Part shown: positions 37,743-45,902 of the stretch, piece by piece
How positions within the stretch are numbered: position 1 is the stretch's first letter
Layout: every line of letters starts with the position of its first letter
DNA from: Cupriavidus sp. YR651
GTDB lineage: Bacteria > Pseudomonadota > Gammaproteobacteria > Burkholderiales > Burkholderiaceae
Direction of reading: 5' to 3'
DNA: 64,000 bases
Assembly: GCF_900101625.1 (NCBI RefSeq)
Contig: NZ_FMYZ01000013.1
Location: forward strand, 83,579-147,578
The notes under the pieces: generated by a model
Database searches by the model: none
Told to the model about the DNA's origin: nothing
Seen by the model: the letters and a program-made list of their open reading frames with translations, nothing else
Made by a program: the position numbers and the translations under genes

Positions 37743-38945
37743 TCAGAGCTCTCCGTAGCTATGAAGCCCCGACAGGAACATGTTGACGCCCAGGAACGCA
37801 AAGGTCGTGACCAACAGGCCCACCAGTGCCCACCAGGCTGCCACCGTACCCCGCAGTCCCTTCATCAGGCGCATGTGGAGCCATGCTGCATAGTTCAGCC
37901 AGACGATCAGTGCCCAGGTTTCCTTCGGGTCCCAGCTCCAGTACCCGCCCCATGCCTCGGCGGCCCACAGCGCGCCAAGGATCGTGGCGATCGTGAAGAA
38001 AGCGAATCCGACTGCAATCGCCTTGTACATCACGTCGTCCAGCAACTCCAGCGACGGCAGGCGTTCCGCGAGGATCCCATGCTGCTTCAGCAGATAGGCG
38101 ACGGAAACCATTGCCGCCAGCGCGAACGTGCCATAGCCAATGAAGTTGGCCGGCACGTGGATCTTCATCCACCAGCTTTGCAGGGCCGGCACCAGCGGCT
38201 GAATCTCCTGAGCGTTGCGGGTGACCGTATACCAGAGCAGGAAACCAACTGCCGCGGACACGACCAGCATCACGAACGGCCCCAGCGCGCGCGTGGCGTA
38301 GCGGCGCTCGTAGTAGAGGTAAAAAAGCGACGTGATCAGCGTGAACAGTACGAAGACTTCGTACAGGTTCGAAATCGGAATGTGACCGATGTCCACACCG
38401 ATCAGGTACGACTCGTACCAGCGCACCATCATGCCCGTGAAACCGAGCACGACCGCTGCCCAGCAGAGCTTGCTGCCAATGCTATAGCCCGTGGCGGCCT
38501 TCGTCGCCAGACCCACCCAGTAGAACAGCGTGGACAGGAACACCAGCGCGCTCATCCACAGGATGGCCGACTGGCTGGACAGGAAGTACTTGAGGAAGAA
38601 GGCCTGCTCGGCGCGCGCCAGGCTCCCCTGGTAAAGCTGGATCGCAAACAGCGACAGCACCGCCATGCCCACCATCAGCGGCCGGACCGCTTTCCAGTGC
38701 CAGCCGAGCAAAGCGAACGTCGGCACGGCCGCGACCAACACCGCCTTGTCGTAGACATTCATCCACTGCCCGTAGCGGGTCAGCGCAAACCCGGCGCCCA
38801 CCACCAGCAGCAGCGCAAAAGCCCAGTCAAGCCAGGTGAGCCGGCGAAGGAAAGACGGTTCGAGGTAGGCGTCGGCCGCATCGTTCGCTGCAGCAGCGCG
38901 TCGCGTGGTCAGGCCGGGGTTGGCGTGGTTCACGTTGGAAGACAT
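37743..38945 (-). CDS. ccsB: System II cytochrome c biogenesis protein CcsB (CcsA-type haem handling)
   Basis: Membrane protein that moves haem to the periplasm and attaches it to apocytochromes together with ResB. The 400 residues form about eight transmembrane segments and carry the tryptophan-rich haem-binding WWD motif (EAWGGYWSWDPKETWALIVWL in part) with flanking histidines (WLHMRL, MKIHVPANFIGYGTF). Naming varies: this WWD protein is CcsA in chloroplasts, but often CcsB or ResC in bacteria. It is downstream of resB with a 189-bp spacer. Confidence 0.94.
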   Translation of the reverse strand: MSSNVNHANPGLTTRRAAAANDAADAYLEPSFLRRLTWLDWAFALLLVVGAGFALTRYGQWMNVYDKAVLVAAVPTFALLGWHWKAVRPLMVGMAVLSLFAIQLYQGSLARAEQAFFLKYFLSSQSAILWMSALVFLSTLFYWVGLATKAATGYSIGSKLCWAAVVLGFTGMMVRWYESYLIGVDIGHIPISNLYEVFVLFTLITSLFYLYYERRYATRALGPFVMLVVSAAVGFLLWYTVTRNAQEIQPLVPALQSWWMKIHVPANFIGYGTFALAAMVSVAYLLKQHGILAERLPSLELLDDVMYKAIAVGFAFFTIATILGALWAAEAWGGYWSWDPKETWALIVWLNYAAWLHMRLMKGLRGTVAAWWALVGLLVTTFAFLGVNMFLSGLHSYGEL

Positions 38946-39134
38946 GGCATTCCTGCTTTATGGCGCATTGGCGTTGATATTGTGGAGGCGCATGGCGAGC
39001 GTCGCCGCGACATTCAACCACGCTCGCGTGACCGGCTCGCGTGTCTCCGCGTAGGCCGGACGCCGAATCATGCATATGTACTATATTGCTGGCGCACTCG
39101 CATCACCAGCCATTGATGCAGCGAATCGCCGCGC

Positions 39135-41345
39135 CTAGTGCGCCACCGGCGGCGTCCCATCGGGCGATGCACCATCGTCAGGGCGACTGACTTCAGCACC
39201 GCTTGCGCGACCGATATCATCGCGCAATGCCATGAACTCCTTCTCGAAGTCCAGTGTGCGGCGCTGCGTGGACATGGCCATGAGCACGTGACTGCCGGCC
39301 GAGTGTCCGACATCGTCGGCGGACTTGTCCTTGACCCAGATCCAGACACGGCGCTCACGGATGTAGAACATCGCAAACACGCCCAGGACCAGTAACAAAC
39401 AGCCAAGATACACGATGTTCTTACCAGGCGCACGGGTCATCTGGAACACGCTGGCCTTGACCTCCTGGAAGTCATCGAGCTGCAGCAAAACCGGTGCGCC
39501 ATAGAAGAAACTGTCTGACAGCGCGTTGATGGCCTGCTGCAGGAACGCCCCGCTCCGGGCATCGTTGGGGATCACCGGCTGCTTGTCCTGCGCACGCACC
39601 AGTTGCCACAACTCCCACATCGATCCATTGAGAATCTTGAGCAGGACATCGGCCGCCTTCTGCTGTTCAGCCGGGGGCACGGATTTTTCAAGGAAGGCTG
39701 CAATGGCGGTGAAGCCGCCCGGGGGTGCATCCGGCTGACTGCGTGTGGCCCCCGCGAACAGGTCCATAGCCCGCAACGCGCTTTCGGCCAGTTGCTTGCG
39801 CAACTCGGCCTTGTCGGCGCCCGGCATGGAGATCTCCGCAAAGCGCCGTGCGGCTTCGCCGCGCATGGCACGGTCCTGCAGCGCGGCGCGCAATCGCATC
39901 CAGCCGCCCACGCTGCCCTGTTCATCAGCCGGGATCCGCAGGTAGCGGAACGGCTCGCTGGGCGATTCGCGCATGCCCGCCAGGAAAACCGATTGGCCAT
40001 CCAGCTGCACCGGCACCATATAGTTGTTGAACTCGCGCGCCTGACCGTTGCGGTCGCGCAGCTTGTACTGCACCGACGGGCCAACGTTGCGCAGCGTCTT
40101 GTCCTTGTCCGGGTTGGCGGCGGCGCCCAGGTGGGATTCCAGCGTCTGGTTCAGGGATTTGCGTGCCACACCGCGGGCATCCGGCTTGCCCGAGGCGTCG
40201 GTGACGTTCTCGATGTTCATCAACCGGAAATCGCTGAACTCGACCGTGAGGCCGTCCTTGTCGGCATCTGTACCGGTGCCGCCCAGCGCCGCGTTGCCGC
40301 CCACCGTGCCCGCGAATGGGAACGTCGCATGGGCACTGCCGGCCATCGGGTAGCCGACGAACTTGAGGCGCGAGCCGCCATCCTCGAAGCTCGACTGATA
40401 GATGGCCACGCCGTCCACGATCAGCGGTTCGTTGACCTTGATGGTCGCTTCCGTCTTCTTGCCGGTCGCACGGTCCGTCACGATCACGTCCGATGCAAAC
40501 AGCTTCGGCATGCCGGTGGAGTAATAGTCGACCGTGAACTTCTTGAGCGTGATGGTGAACGGCAGATCCTGCACCAGCGCGCCGTCGGCAACATTCAGGA
40601 TGGCCGTCGACACCGTGGCGCCTTCAGGCACGAACGCGTTACCGCGGAAGCCGGGATTGCTCGTAGACAGACGATGCTTGGCCGGGATGTCGCTGATGAT
40701 GGCATTGCCGTCGATTGGCGTTTTGCCTCCGAACCACATCTGCGCACGGATCAGCATGTCCCCATCGAGCAGGCCACCGATGCAGATTACGACGATCGCC
40801 GAGTGCGCGAGGATATAACCCAGCTTGTTGGCGGCACCGGCCTTGGCGGCCAGCAGGGTGGCGCCATCGTGCTCAACCGGCTTGACGCGATAACCGCGGT
40901 TGCGCAGCAGCGCCGTCAGGCGGCCGACGGCATCGCCGCGACCACGTGGGGCATCGAACTCGCCCCGGTGGTGAAACGATCGCAGGCTACGTTCGCGCAC
41001 ATGGTCTTTCCACGATCGCATCTCGACGATCATCTTCGGGCCGTTGCGTGCAATGCACAACGACGTGGATACCACCAGGAAACTCAGGATCAGCAGGAAC
41101 CACCAGGAGCTGTAGACCTTCTGCAGCGACAGCGCATGGAACAGATCCGCCCAGAACGGCCCAAACTGGTTGACGTAGTTCGGATACGGTTCGTTCTGCT
41201 TGAGCACCGTGCCGATAATGCTGGCGATGGCGATTACCGTCAGCAGCGTGATGGCAAATCGCATCGAGGACATCAGCTCGACGCCGTCGCGCAACACTCG
41301 GTTCGGGGTCTTCAGGTGGAGCCCTGAAGTGGAAGGGGTCGACAT
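39135..41345 (-). CDS. resB: System II cytochrome c biogenesis protein ResB
   Basis: Partner of CcsB (Ccs1-type) that keeps apocytochrome thiols reduced and presents them for haem ligation. The 736 residues contain N-terminal helices (LLTVIAIASIIGTVLKQNEPYPNYV in part, WWFLLILSFLVVSTSLCIARN), a large periplasmic domain, and a last helix near the C-terminus (NIVYLGCLLLVLGVFAMFYIRERRVWIW in part). FHALSLQKVYSSWWF is a ResB signature region. It follows the cytochrome c4 gene, a likely client. Confidence 0.94.
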   Translation of the reverse strand: MSTPSTSGLHLKTPNRVLRDGVELMSSMRFAITLLTVIAIASIIGTVLKQNEPYPNYVNQFGPFWADLFHALSLQKVYSSWWFLLILSFLVVSTSLCIARNGPKMIVEMRSWKDHVRERSLRSFHHRGEFDAPRGRGDAVGRLTALLRNRGYRVKPVEHDGATLLAAKAGAANKLGYILAHSAIVVICIGGLLDGDMLIRAQMWFGGKTPIDGNAIISDIPAKHRLSTSNPGFRGNAFVPEGATVSTAILNVADGALVQDLPFTITLKKFTVDYYSTGMPKLFASDVIVTDRATGKKTEATIKVNEPLIVDGVAIYQSSFEDGGSRLKFVGYPMAGSAHATFPFAGTVGGNAALGGTGTDADKDGLTVEFSDFRLMNIENVTDASGKPDARGVARKSLNQTLESHLGAAANPDKDKTLRNVGPSVQYKLRDRNGQAREFNNYMVPVQLDGQSVFLAGMRESPSEPFRYLRIPADEQGSVGGWMRLRAALQDRAMRGEAARRFAEISMPGADKAELRKQLAESALRAMDLFAGATRSQPDAPPGGFTAIAAFLEKSVPPAEQQKAADVLLKILNGSMWELWQLVRAQDKQPVIPNDARSGAFLQQAINALSDSFFYGAPVLLQLDDFQEVKASVFQMTRAPGKNIVYLGCLLLVLGVFAMFYIRERRVWIWVKDKSADDVGHSAGSHVLMAMSTQRRTLDFEKEFMALRDDIGRASGAEVSRPDDGASPDGTPPVAH

Positions 41346-41380
41346 GGGCGGTAAAACCGGTTCTGTACAGAAGCTGAAAA

Positions 41381-41419
41381 TAAAAAAGGGTGGACATGCT
41401 TTGGCAAGCAGGCCACCCT
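41381..41419 (-). terminator. Terminator after the cytochrome c4 gene
   Basis: GGGTGG...CCACCC hairpin (41387-41393 and 41413-41419, imperfect inner stem with TGCTT/AAGCA) followed on the minus strand by a T-rich run. It lies about 72 bp after the cytochrome stop and before resB, so resB likely has its own promoter or depends on read-through. Confidence 0.7.
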
Positions 41420-41490
41420 CTTCGATTGTTGCCGGTGCGGCGGGTTCATCCCCTTGGGGCTGCTACCCCCGCGCTCCGGCCCGGAACGAC

Positions 41491-42150
41491 TCAGCGAACG
41501 CCGGCCACGTAGTCGGCGACGGCCTTGATCTCGGCGTCGGACATCCTGGCGGTAATCGTGCTCATGACCGAATTGTTCTTGCGGGTGCCCTGGCGGAATG
41601 CCACCAGTTGCGCTTCGGTGTACTCGGAATATTGCCCACCGATACGCGGGTATTGTGCGGGGATGCCGGCGCCGGTCGGACCGTGGCAGCCTGCGCAGGC
41701 CGGTACGCCCTTGGCAGCGATGCCGCCGCGATAAATCTTCTGCCCAGCCTCGATTGTGTCCTTGTTCTTGGCCGTGGCGGGCTTGAGCTGCTGCTTGGCC
41801 AGGTAGGCGCCCAGGTCCTTCATCTCCTGGTCGGTCAGGACCGACGCATACGGCGTCATGATGGCGTTGCTACGGGTCTTGTCCTTGAAGTCGGCCAGTT
41901 GCTTGTGGACGTATTCGGCCTGCTGGCCGGCCAGCTTGGGATTCGCAGCCGCGCCGCTGTTACCGGCGGCACCGTGGCAGGAAAGACATGCGGGAACATT
42001 GCGATCGGGCGCGCCTTGCGAGTAAAGCGTTTCGCCCTTGGCGGGATCCGCCTTGGAAGCGGCCTGCTCTGCGGCAGATACCAGTCCTGTCATTGCCGCG
42101 GCCGGGACAGCCAGCGCCATGACAGCCAGAAATTTCGCAATGCGGTTCAT
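41491..42150 (-). CDS. Dihaem cytochrome c4-type protein
   Basis: Periplasmic electron carrier, 219 residues: signal peptide (VMALAVPAAAMTGLVSAAEQ), then two cytochrome c domains with CLSCH and CAGCH haem sites and Met ligand regions (AIMTPYASVL, SVMSTITARM). The duplication and SCHGAAG...NPKLAGQQAEYV pattern fit cytochrome c4, which feeds cbb3 or other terminal oxidases. The ATG at 42150 has an AAGG SD; an upstream GTG at 42156 is less likely. Its neighbours resB-ccsB are the maturation machinery it needs. Confidence 0.93.
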   Translation of the reverse strand: MNRIAKFLAVMALAVPAAAMTGLVSAAEQAASKADPAKGETLYSQGAPDRNVPACLSCHGAAGNSGAAANPKLAGQQAEYVHKQLADFKDKTRSNAIMTPYASVLTDQEMKDLGAYLAKQQLKPATAKNKDTIEAGQKIYRGGIAAKGVPACAGCHGPTGAGIPAQYPRIGGQYSEYTEAQLVAFRQGTRKNNSVMSTITARMSDAEIKAVADYVAGVR

Positions 42151-42511
42151 TCGCACACCTTGTCAGAATTGTTATGAACACCGTAATGCATGTCGGTCGA
42201 CCCTTGCCGGCGGTGAGGACGCGCCTGTTTTGCAATGACCTGACATCGTGACACCGGCCCGATGGAACCGGATACACGAAGGCGCCCTGGATGGGACCGG
42301 ACACCCTCGATTACGACCTGCAAGGATGCCACACGTCACCCATTCAGGAGACCGTAAACCGGGTTATTGTACAATAAATCGCTTTCCGGATTGACTTAGC
42401 TCAGCCTCTGTGGCGCCGCCACACAAGGCAAGGCCGGCCCCCCTTCCGGCGACGTGAACCACATGCCGTGCAACCCGCGCCATCGTTCACCCGCCCCAAC
42501 GCATTCCCCGC
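42151..42511. other. Divergent intergenic region between cytochrome c4 and ysxC (361 bp)
   Basis: No gene is supported here. It holds a perfect 14-bp palindrome at 42364-42377 with TACAAT on both strands and a TTGACT at 42391-42396 without a matching -10. A CATAAC-like -10 near 42172 might serve the cytochrome gene, but this is weak. Confidence 0.5.
42364..42377. promoter_or_regulatory. Perfect 14-bp palindrome TTATTGTACAATAA
   Basis: Perfect dyad about 135 bp before ysxC and 214 bp before the cytochrome gene. Each strand reads TACAAT, so it could be a shared -10 or an operator. Confidence 0.5.
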
Positions 42512-43210
42512 ATGTCACTCCTACATCAGGCCCGCTTTTTTATCACCGTCAACCATCTGCGCGACCTGCCGGCCACGGCCGTGCCCGAGGTGGCGTTTGC
42601 CGGCCGCTCCAACGCCGGCAAGTCCACCGCGATCAACATTCTGTGCAACCAGAAACGGCTCGCATTTTCGTCGCGAACACCGGGTCGCACGCAGCACATC
42701 AACTACTTCTCCGTCGCACCGGTCAAGGCGCCGGACCCACTGGCATTTCTCGTCGACCTGCCCGGCTACGGCTATGCGGAGGTATCGGGATCGGCCAAGT
42801 ACCACTGGCAGGGCTTGCTGTCCGACTACGTGCAGACACGTGCGCAGCTCTCCGGCCTGGTGCTGATGATGGACGCGCGCCGCCCCTTTACCGACCTCGA
42901 TTGCCAGATGGTGGAGTGGTTCCTGCCCACAGGTCGCCCGATCCATATACTGCTGACCAAGGCCGACAAGCTGACCAACAGCGAGAACGCCAAGGCACTG
43001 CGCGAAACGCGGCAGATGCTGGCGGACTATGCGGCGCAGTTGGAAAACCCGCCGCCGATGTCGGCTCAGTTGTTCTCGAGCCTCAAGCGCCGCGGCATCG
43101 AGGAGGCACAGCGTGTGGTGGCCGGCTGGCTCTCGCTGCCGGAAGCCCAGGTCGCACCCGCTGCGCCGGCGCCTGCCGCCCCGCCCTCGTCGCCTGCACC
43201 TGAGGCCTGA
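42512..43210 (+). CDS. engB: Ribosome biogenesis GTP-binding protein YsxC/EngB
   Basis: Essential circularly standard Era-like GTPase involved in 50S subunit assembly. The 232 residues show G1 GRSNAGKST, G2/G3 TPGRTQHINYF and DLPGYGYAEV, and G4 TKADKL. A C-terminal Ala/Pro-rich tail of about 20 residues is an addition to the fold. The ATG at 42512 has no strong SD. It is upstream of hemB, the usual betaproteobacterial pairing. Confidence 0.95.
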   Translation: MSLLHQARFFITVNHLRDLPATAVPEVAFAGRSNAGKSTAINILCNQKRLAFSSRTPGRTQHINYFSVAPVKAPDPLAFLVDLPGYGYAEVSGSAKYHWQGLLSDYVQTRAQLSGLVLMMDARRPFTDLDCQMVEWFLPTGRPIHILLTKADKLTNSENAKALRETRQMLADYAAQLENPPPMSAQLFSSLKRRGIEEAQRVVAGWLSLPEAQVAPAAPAPAAPPSSPAPEA

Positions 43211-43255
43211 AGTACGAAGGCCTGACGCTCGCGCATCGCTCTGATCCGGATCGAC

Positions 43256-43284
43256 AAAAAAAAGCCCCGTTGCAAGCAACGGGG
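43256..43284 (-). terminator. Minus-strand terminator between engB and hemB
   Basis: Perfect 9-bp stem CCCCGTTGC (43265-43273) / GCAACGGGG (43276-43284), T8 tail only on the minus strand (A run 43256-43263). Its orientation does not fit the flanking plus-strand genes. Confidence 0.85.
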
Positions 43285-43376
43285 ACGAACTTTCCCACCG
43301 GTTCAGGGCGGGTACCCGCTCAGGGAGGAGTAGCGGGGGACACCTGCGCTGCGCGAAGCAACACAAGGTGTCCGCG
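43256..43376 (-). ncRNA. Candidate small structured RNA between engB and hemB
   Basis: On the minus strand three stems lie in series: GGACACCT/AGGTGTCC (43366-43373 with 43338-43345), GCGGGTACCCGC (43308-43319) and a perfect terminator CCCCGTTGC/GCAACGGGG (43265-43284) followed by T8. A TATCAT -10 at 43380-43385 places a start at the base of the first stem, giving an RNA of about 120 nt. There is no minus-strand gene for the terminator to serve. The -35 is poor, so this is a prediction only. Confidence 0.4.
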
Positions 43377-43489
43377 AGTATGATAGCGGGCACGCACAAA
43401 AGTTTAGTTTTTCTTTCGGCGTGATTCGCCGCGGGGTTTCGCGGTGACGTGCGCCGCGCATTCGTCCACGAATCTCCCAGAATCTAGCC

Positions 43490-44482
43490 ATGTCCACCTT
43501 CCCCGAGTATCGTCCCCGTCGCATGCGCCGCGATGATTTCTCGCGTCGCATGATGCGCGAAAATCGCCTGTCGCCCGACAACCTGATCTATCCGGTGTTC
43601 ATCCTGGAAGGCCAGAATCAGCGGCAGTCGGTGGCGTCGATGCCGGGTGTGGAACGTGTCTCGGTGGACCTGCTCATGCCGATCGCAGAGGACTGCGTAA
43701 AGCTCGGCATTCCTGTCATTGCGCTGTTCCCGGTGATCGATCCGTCGATCAAGACACCCGATGGCATTGAGGCTACGCGCGCAGAAGGTCTGGTGCCTCG
43801 CGCAGTCCGCGCCCTCAAGGACCGATTCCCGGAGCTGGGCGTCCTGACGGACGTCGCGCTGGACCCGTACACGAGTCACGGTCAGGATGGCGTGCTCGAT
43901 GACAACGGTTACGTGATCAACGACATCACTGTCGACCTCCTGGTCAGGCAAGCGCTCGTGCAAGCCGAGGCCGGGGTGGACATCGTTGCCCCGTCTGACA
44001 TGATGGACGGCCGTATCGGCGCCGTGCGCAGCGCGCTGGAAGACGCCGGCTACATTCACACGCGCATCATGGCCTATTCGGCCAAGTACGCATCGGCGTT
44101 CTATGGCCCATTCCGCGATGCGGTGGGCTCCGCAGCCAATCTGGGCAAGGGCAACAAGATGACCTACCAGATGGACCCGGCCAACACCGACGAAGCCTTG
44201 CGCGAAGTGGCCCAGGATATCCTGGAAGGCGCCGACATGGTCATGGTTAAGCCGGGCATGCCGTACCTCGACATCGTGCGCCGTGTGAAGGACGAGTTCC
44301 GTTTCCCGACCTACGTGTACCAGGTAAGCGGCGAGTACGCGATGCTCAAGGCCGCCGCACAGAACGGCTGGCTGGACCATGACAAGGTCATGATGGAATC
44401 GCTGCTGGCATTCCGTCGTGCCGGCGCCGATGGCATCCTGACCTACTTCGCCCGCGACGCCGCCCGCCTGCTGGCCGCCTGA
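43490..44482 (+). CDS. hemB: Delta-aminolevulinic acid dehydratase (porphobilinogen synthase)
   Basis: Condenses two 5-aminolevulinate molecules to porphobilinogen in haem synthesis. The 330 residues contain the two active-site lysines, Lys199 (AYSAKYASAFYGPFRDA) and Lys254 (MVKPGMPYLDI). The metal-site segment reads DVALDPYTSHGQDG, Asp-based rather than the Cys-rich zinc type, so a Mg-dependent Pseudomonas-type enzyme is expected. It ends 9 bp before the CorA-like gene. Confidence 0.97.
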   Translation: MSTFPEYRPRRMRRDDFSRRMMRENRLSPDNLIYPVFILEGQNQRQSVASMPGVERVSVDLLMPIAEDCVKLGIPVIALFPVIDPSIKTPDGIEATRAEGLVPRAVRALKDRFPELGVLTDVALDPYTSHGQDGVLDDNGYVINDITVDLLVRQALVQAEAGVDIVAPSDMMDGRIGAVRSALEDAGYIHTRIMAYSAKYASAFYGPFRDAVGSAANLGKGNKMTYQMDPANTDEALREVAQDILEGADMVMVKPGMPYLDIVRRVKDEFRFPTYVYQVSGEYAMLKAAAQNGWLDHDKVMMESLLAFRRAGADGILTYFARDAARLLAA

Positions 44483-44491
44483 CTGCCACGC

Positions 44492-45889
44492 ATGCAGCTG
44501 CTCGGGTTCTCGGCCAGCCAGGTTCACCCGCTCGCCACACTGGACGCAGCCAGGGACTTCCTGGCCGGCAACGCGGCCGCCCGCTTTGTCTGGGCGGATT
44601 TCAACACTGAAGACGTCGCGCCAGCGCCCGCCGCATGGCGCGACGGCCTGATGGCGCTCACCGGCGCGCCCATCCTCGACCTGCACCTGGTCGATGCCAC
44701 CAATCCTGCGCATCCGTCGTTCTTCGACACAACCAATGCGTATGACATGGTGATCTTTCGCAAGCTCACGTTCGAGACCAGTCGGCTGTTTGCTGAGGCG
44801 GAAGCTACGCATGCAGCGGAAGGCACAGGCGCAGCAGTGAGTACGCTTGGTGTGTCGGCGCCCGTCTCAGGGGCAGTAAATGCTTCGTCGGGAGCGACAT
44901 CGATGGCACCGCCGGCCACGTCTTTGGCGGGCTCATCAGCAGGCTACTCGAGCTCTGCCTCGCTCGCGTCGGCCGCTGCTTCGACTTCTTCAGCAACTTC
45001 ATCGACCATGGCAGCGCCGCCGAAGTCCGCACCCCAGAAGGCATCGCGGAAGTACCCGCCCGGCTTCCTGCCCGCGCTCGCACGGATCGACACCCAGCCC
45101 GTTACGTTTTTTGTCTTCGACAATGTACTGGTGACGATACGGCCCGGTCCATCGCGCACGATCGATCAGGTGCGCCAACGCTTGCTGGAACTCTGTGGCG
45201 CGCCACGGCCAGCAGCATCGCAGGCCAATGGCTCGGTGGCTTTGGTTCATGGCATACGGCCGCCCACGCGGCCGGAGGACCTGATGCTGCGCCTGCTCAA
45301 TGCGATGGTCGATCGCTATCTGGATCTGCGCGCTCCGCTGACGCGCCAGTTGGATCGATGGCAGCGAGCGCTTCTGAGCACGCGCAGGAGCTTTTCCAGC
45401 TGGGAGGGACTGCTCGACGCTCGCATTCAATTGCGTCGGCTCGAGCACCTGAGCGAAGAGCAACGCGACGCGCTGCAGGAATTCAGGGACAGCCTGCTCG
45501 ACAACCGTTACAGCACAGAAGGAACGGGGGGCGCAAGCGGCAGCACGGCGAGTCGGGACGACGTATTGCTTGTGCGTATCACCGACCTGATGGAGCACAT
45601 CCTGCGCGTGCTGGCGCATACGCGGCGTCTGGAGGACTCGATCGAGTCTGCTGTGCAAATCCACTTCTCGGCGGTGGCGCACAGAACCAACCGAACCATG
45701 CGCACGCTGACTGTGATCACTGCGCTGTTCATGCCGCTGACGCTGATCACGGGCATTTTCGGGATGAACTTTGATCGCATGCCCTGGCTACGAGAGCCTC
45801 AGGGCTTCTGGTGGTCCATCGGCTTGATGGGCGCCGTGGTGGCCGTCATTGGTGCAATCTGGGGCCTGGGTCGCTTGCTGGACCGCTGA
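44492..45889 (+). CDS. CorA-family divalent cation transporter with a low-complexity insertion
   Basis: Inner-membrane Mg2+/Co2+ or Zn2+ channel of the CorA/ZntB superfamily. The C-terminus has two transmembrane helices with the GMN signature (LITGIFGMNFDRMPW) and a long stalk helix before them. The 465 residues exceed the usual 320-370, because of a Ser/Ala-rich segment (about residues 105-185) inside the cytosolic beta domain and a short Gly/Ser insertion near TEGTGGASGSTAS. It is 9 bp after hemB and probably co-transcribed; it ends 13 bp from convergent dsbD. Confidence 0.9.
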   Translation: MQLLGFSASQVHPLATLDAARDFLAGNAAARFVWADFNTEDVAPAPAAWRDGLMALTGAPILDLHLVDATNPAHPSFFDTTNAYDMVIFRKLTFETSRLFAEAEATHAAEGTGAAVSTLGVSAPVSGAVNASSGATSMAPPATSLAGSSAGYSSSASLASAAASTSSATSSTMAAPPKSAPQKASRKYPPGFLPALARIDTQPVTFFVFDNVLVTIRPGPSRTIDQVRQRLLELCGAPRPAASQANGSVALVHGIRPPTRPEDLMLRLLNAMVDRYLDLRAPLTRQLDRWQRALLSTRRSFSSWEGLLDARIQLRRLEHLSEEQRDALQEFRDSLLDNRYSTEGTGGASGSTASRDDVLLVRITDLMEHILRVLAHTRRLEDSIESAVQIHFSAVAHRTNRTMRTLTVITALFMPLTLITGIFGMNFDRMPWLREPQGFWWSIGLMGAVVAVIGAIWGLGRLLDR

Positions 45890-45902
45890 CACCGCGCCCC
45901 GG

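Noticed and set aside
37504..37758. Possible small plus-strand gene upstream of ccsB terminator
   Set aside because: No SD, no family resemblance, and it runs through the perfect terminator hairpin at 37673-37705.
43256..43376. Identity of the candidate RNA as 6S RNA
   Set aside because: The three-stem series with a short first hairpin does not match the long rod with a central bubble expected of 6S RNA.
43303..43581. Minus-strand frame that could explain the minus-oriented terminator at 43256-43284
   Set aside because: Overlaps the hemB start, is Arg-rich without motif and has no SD; a non-coding RNA explains the terminator better.
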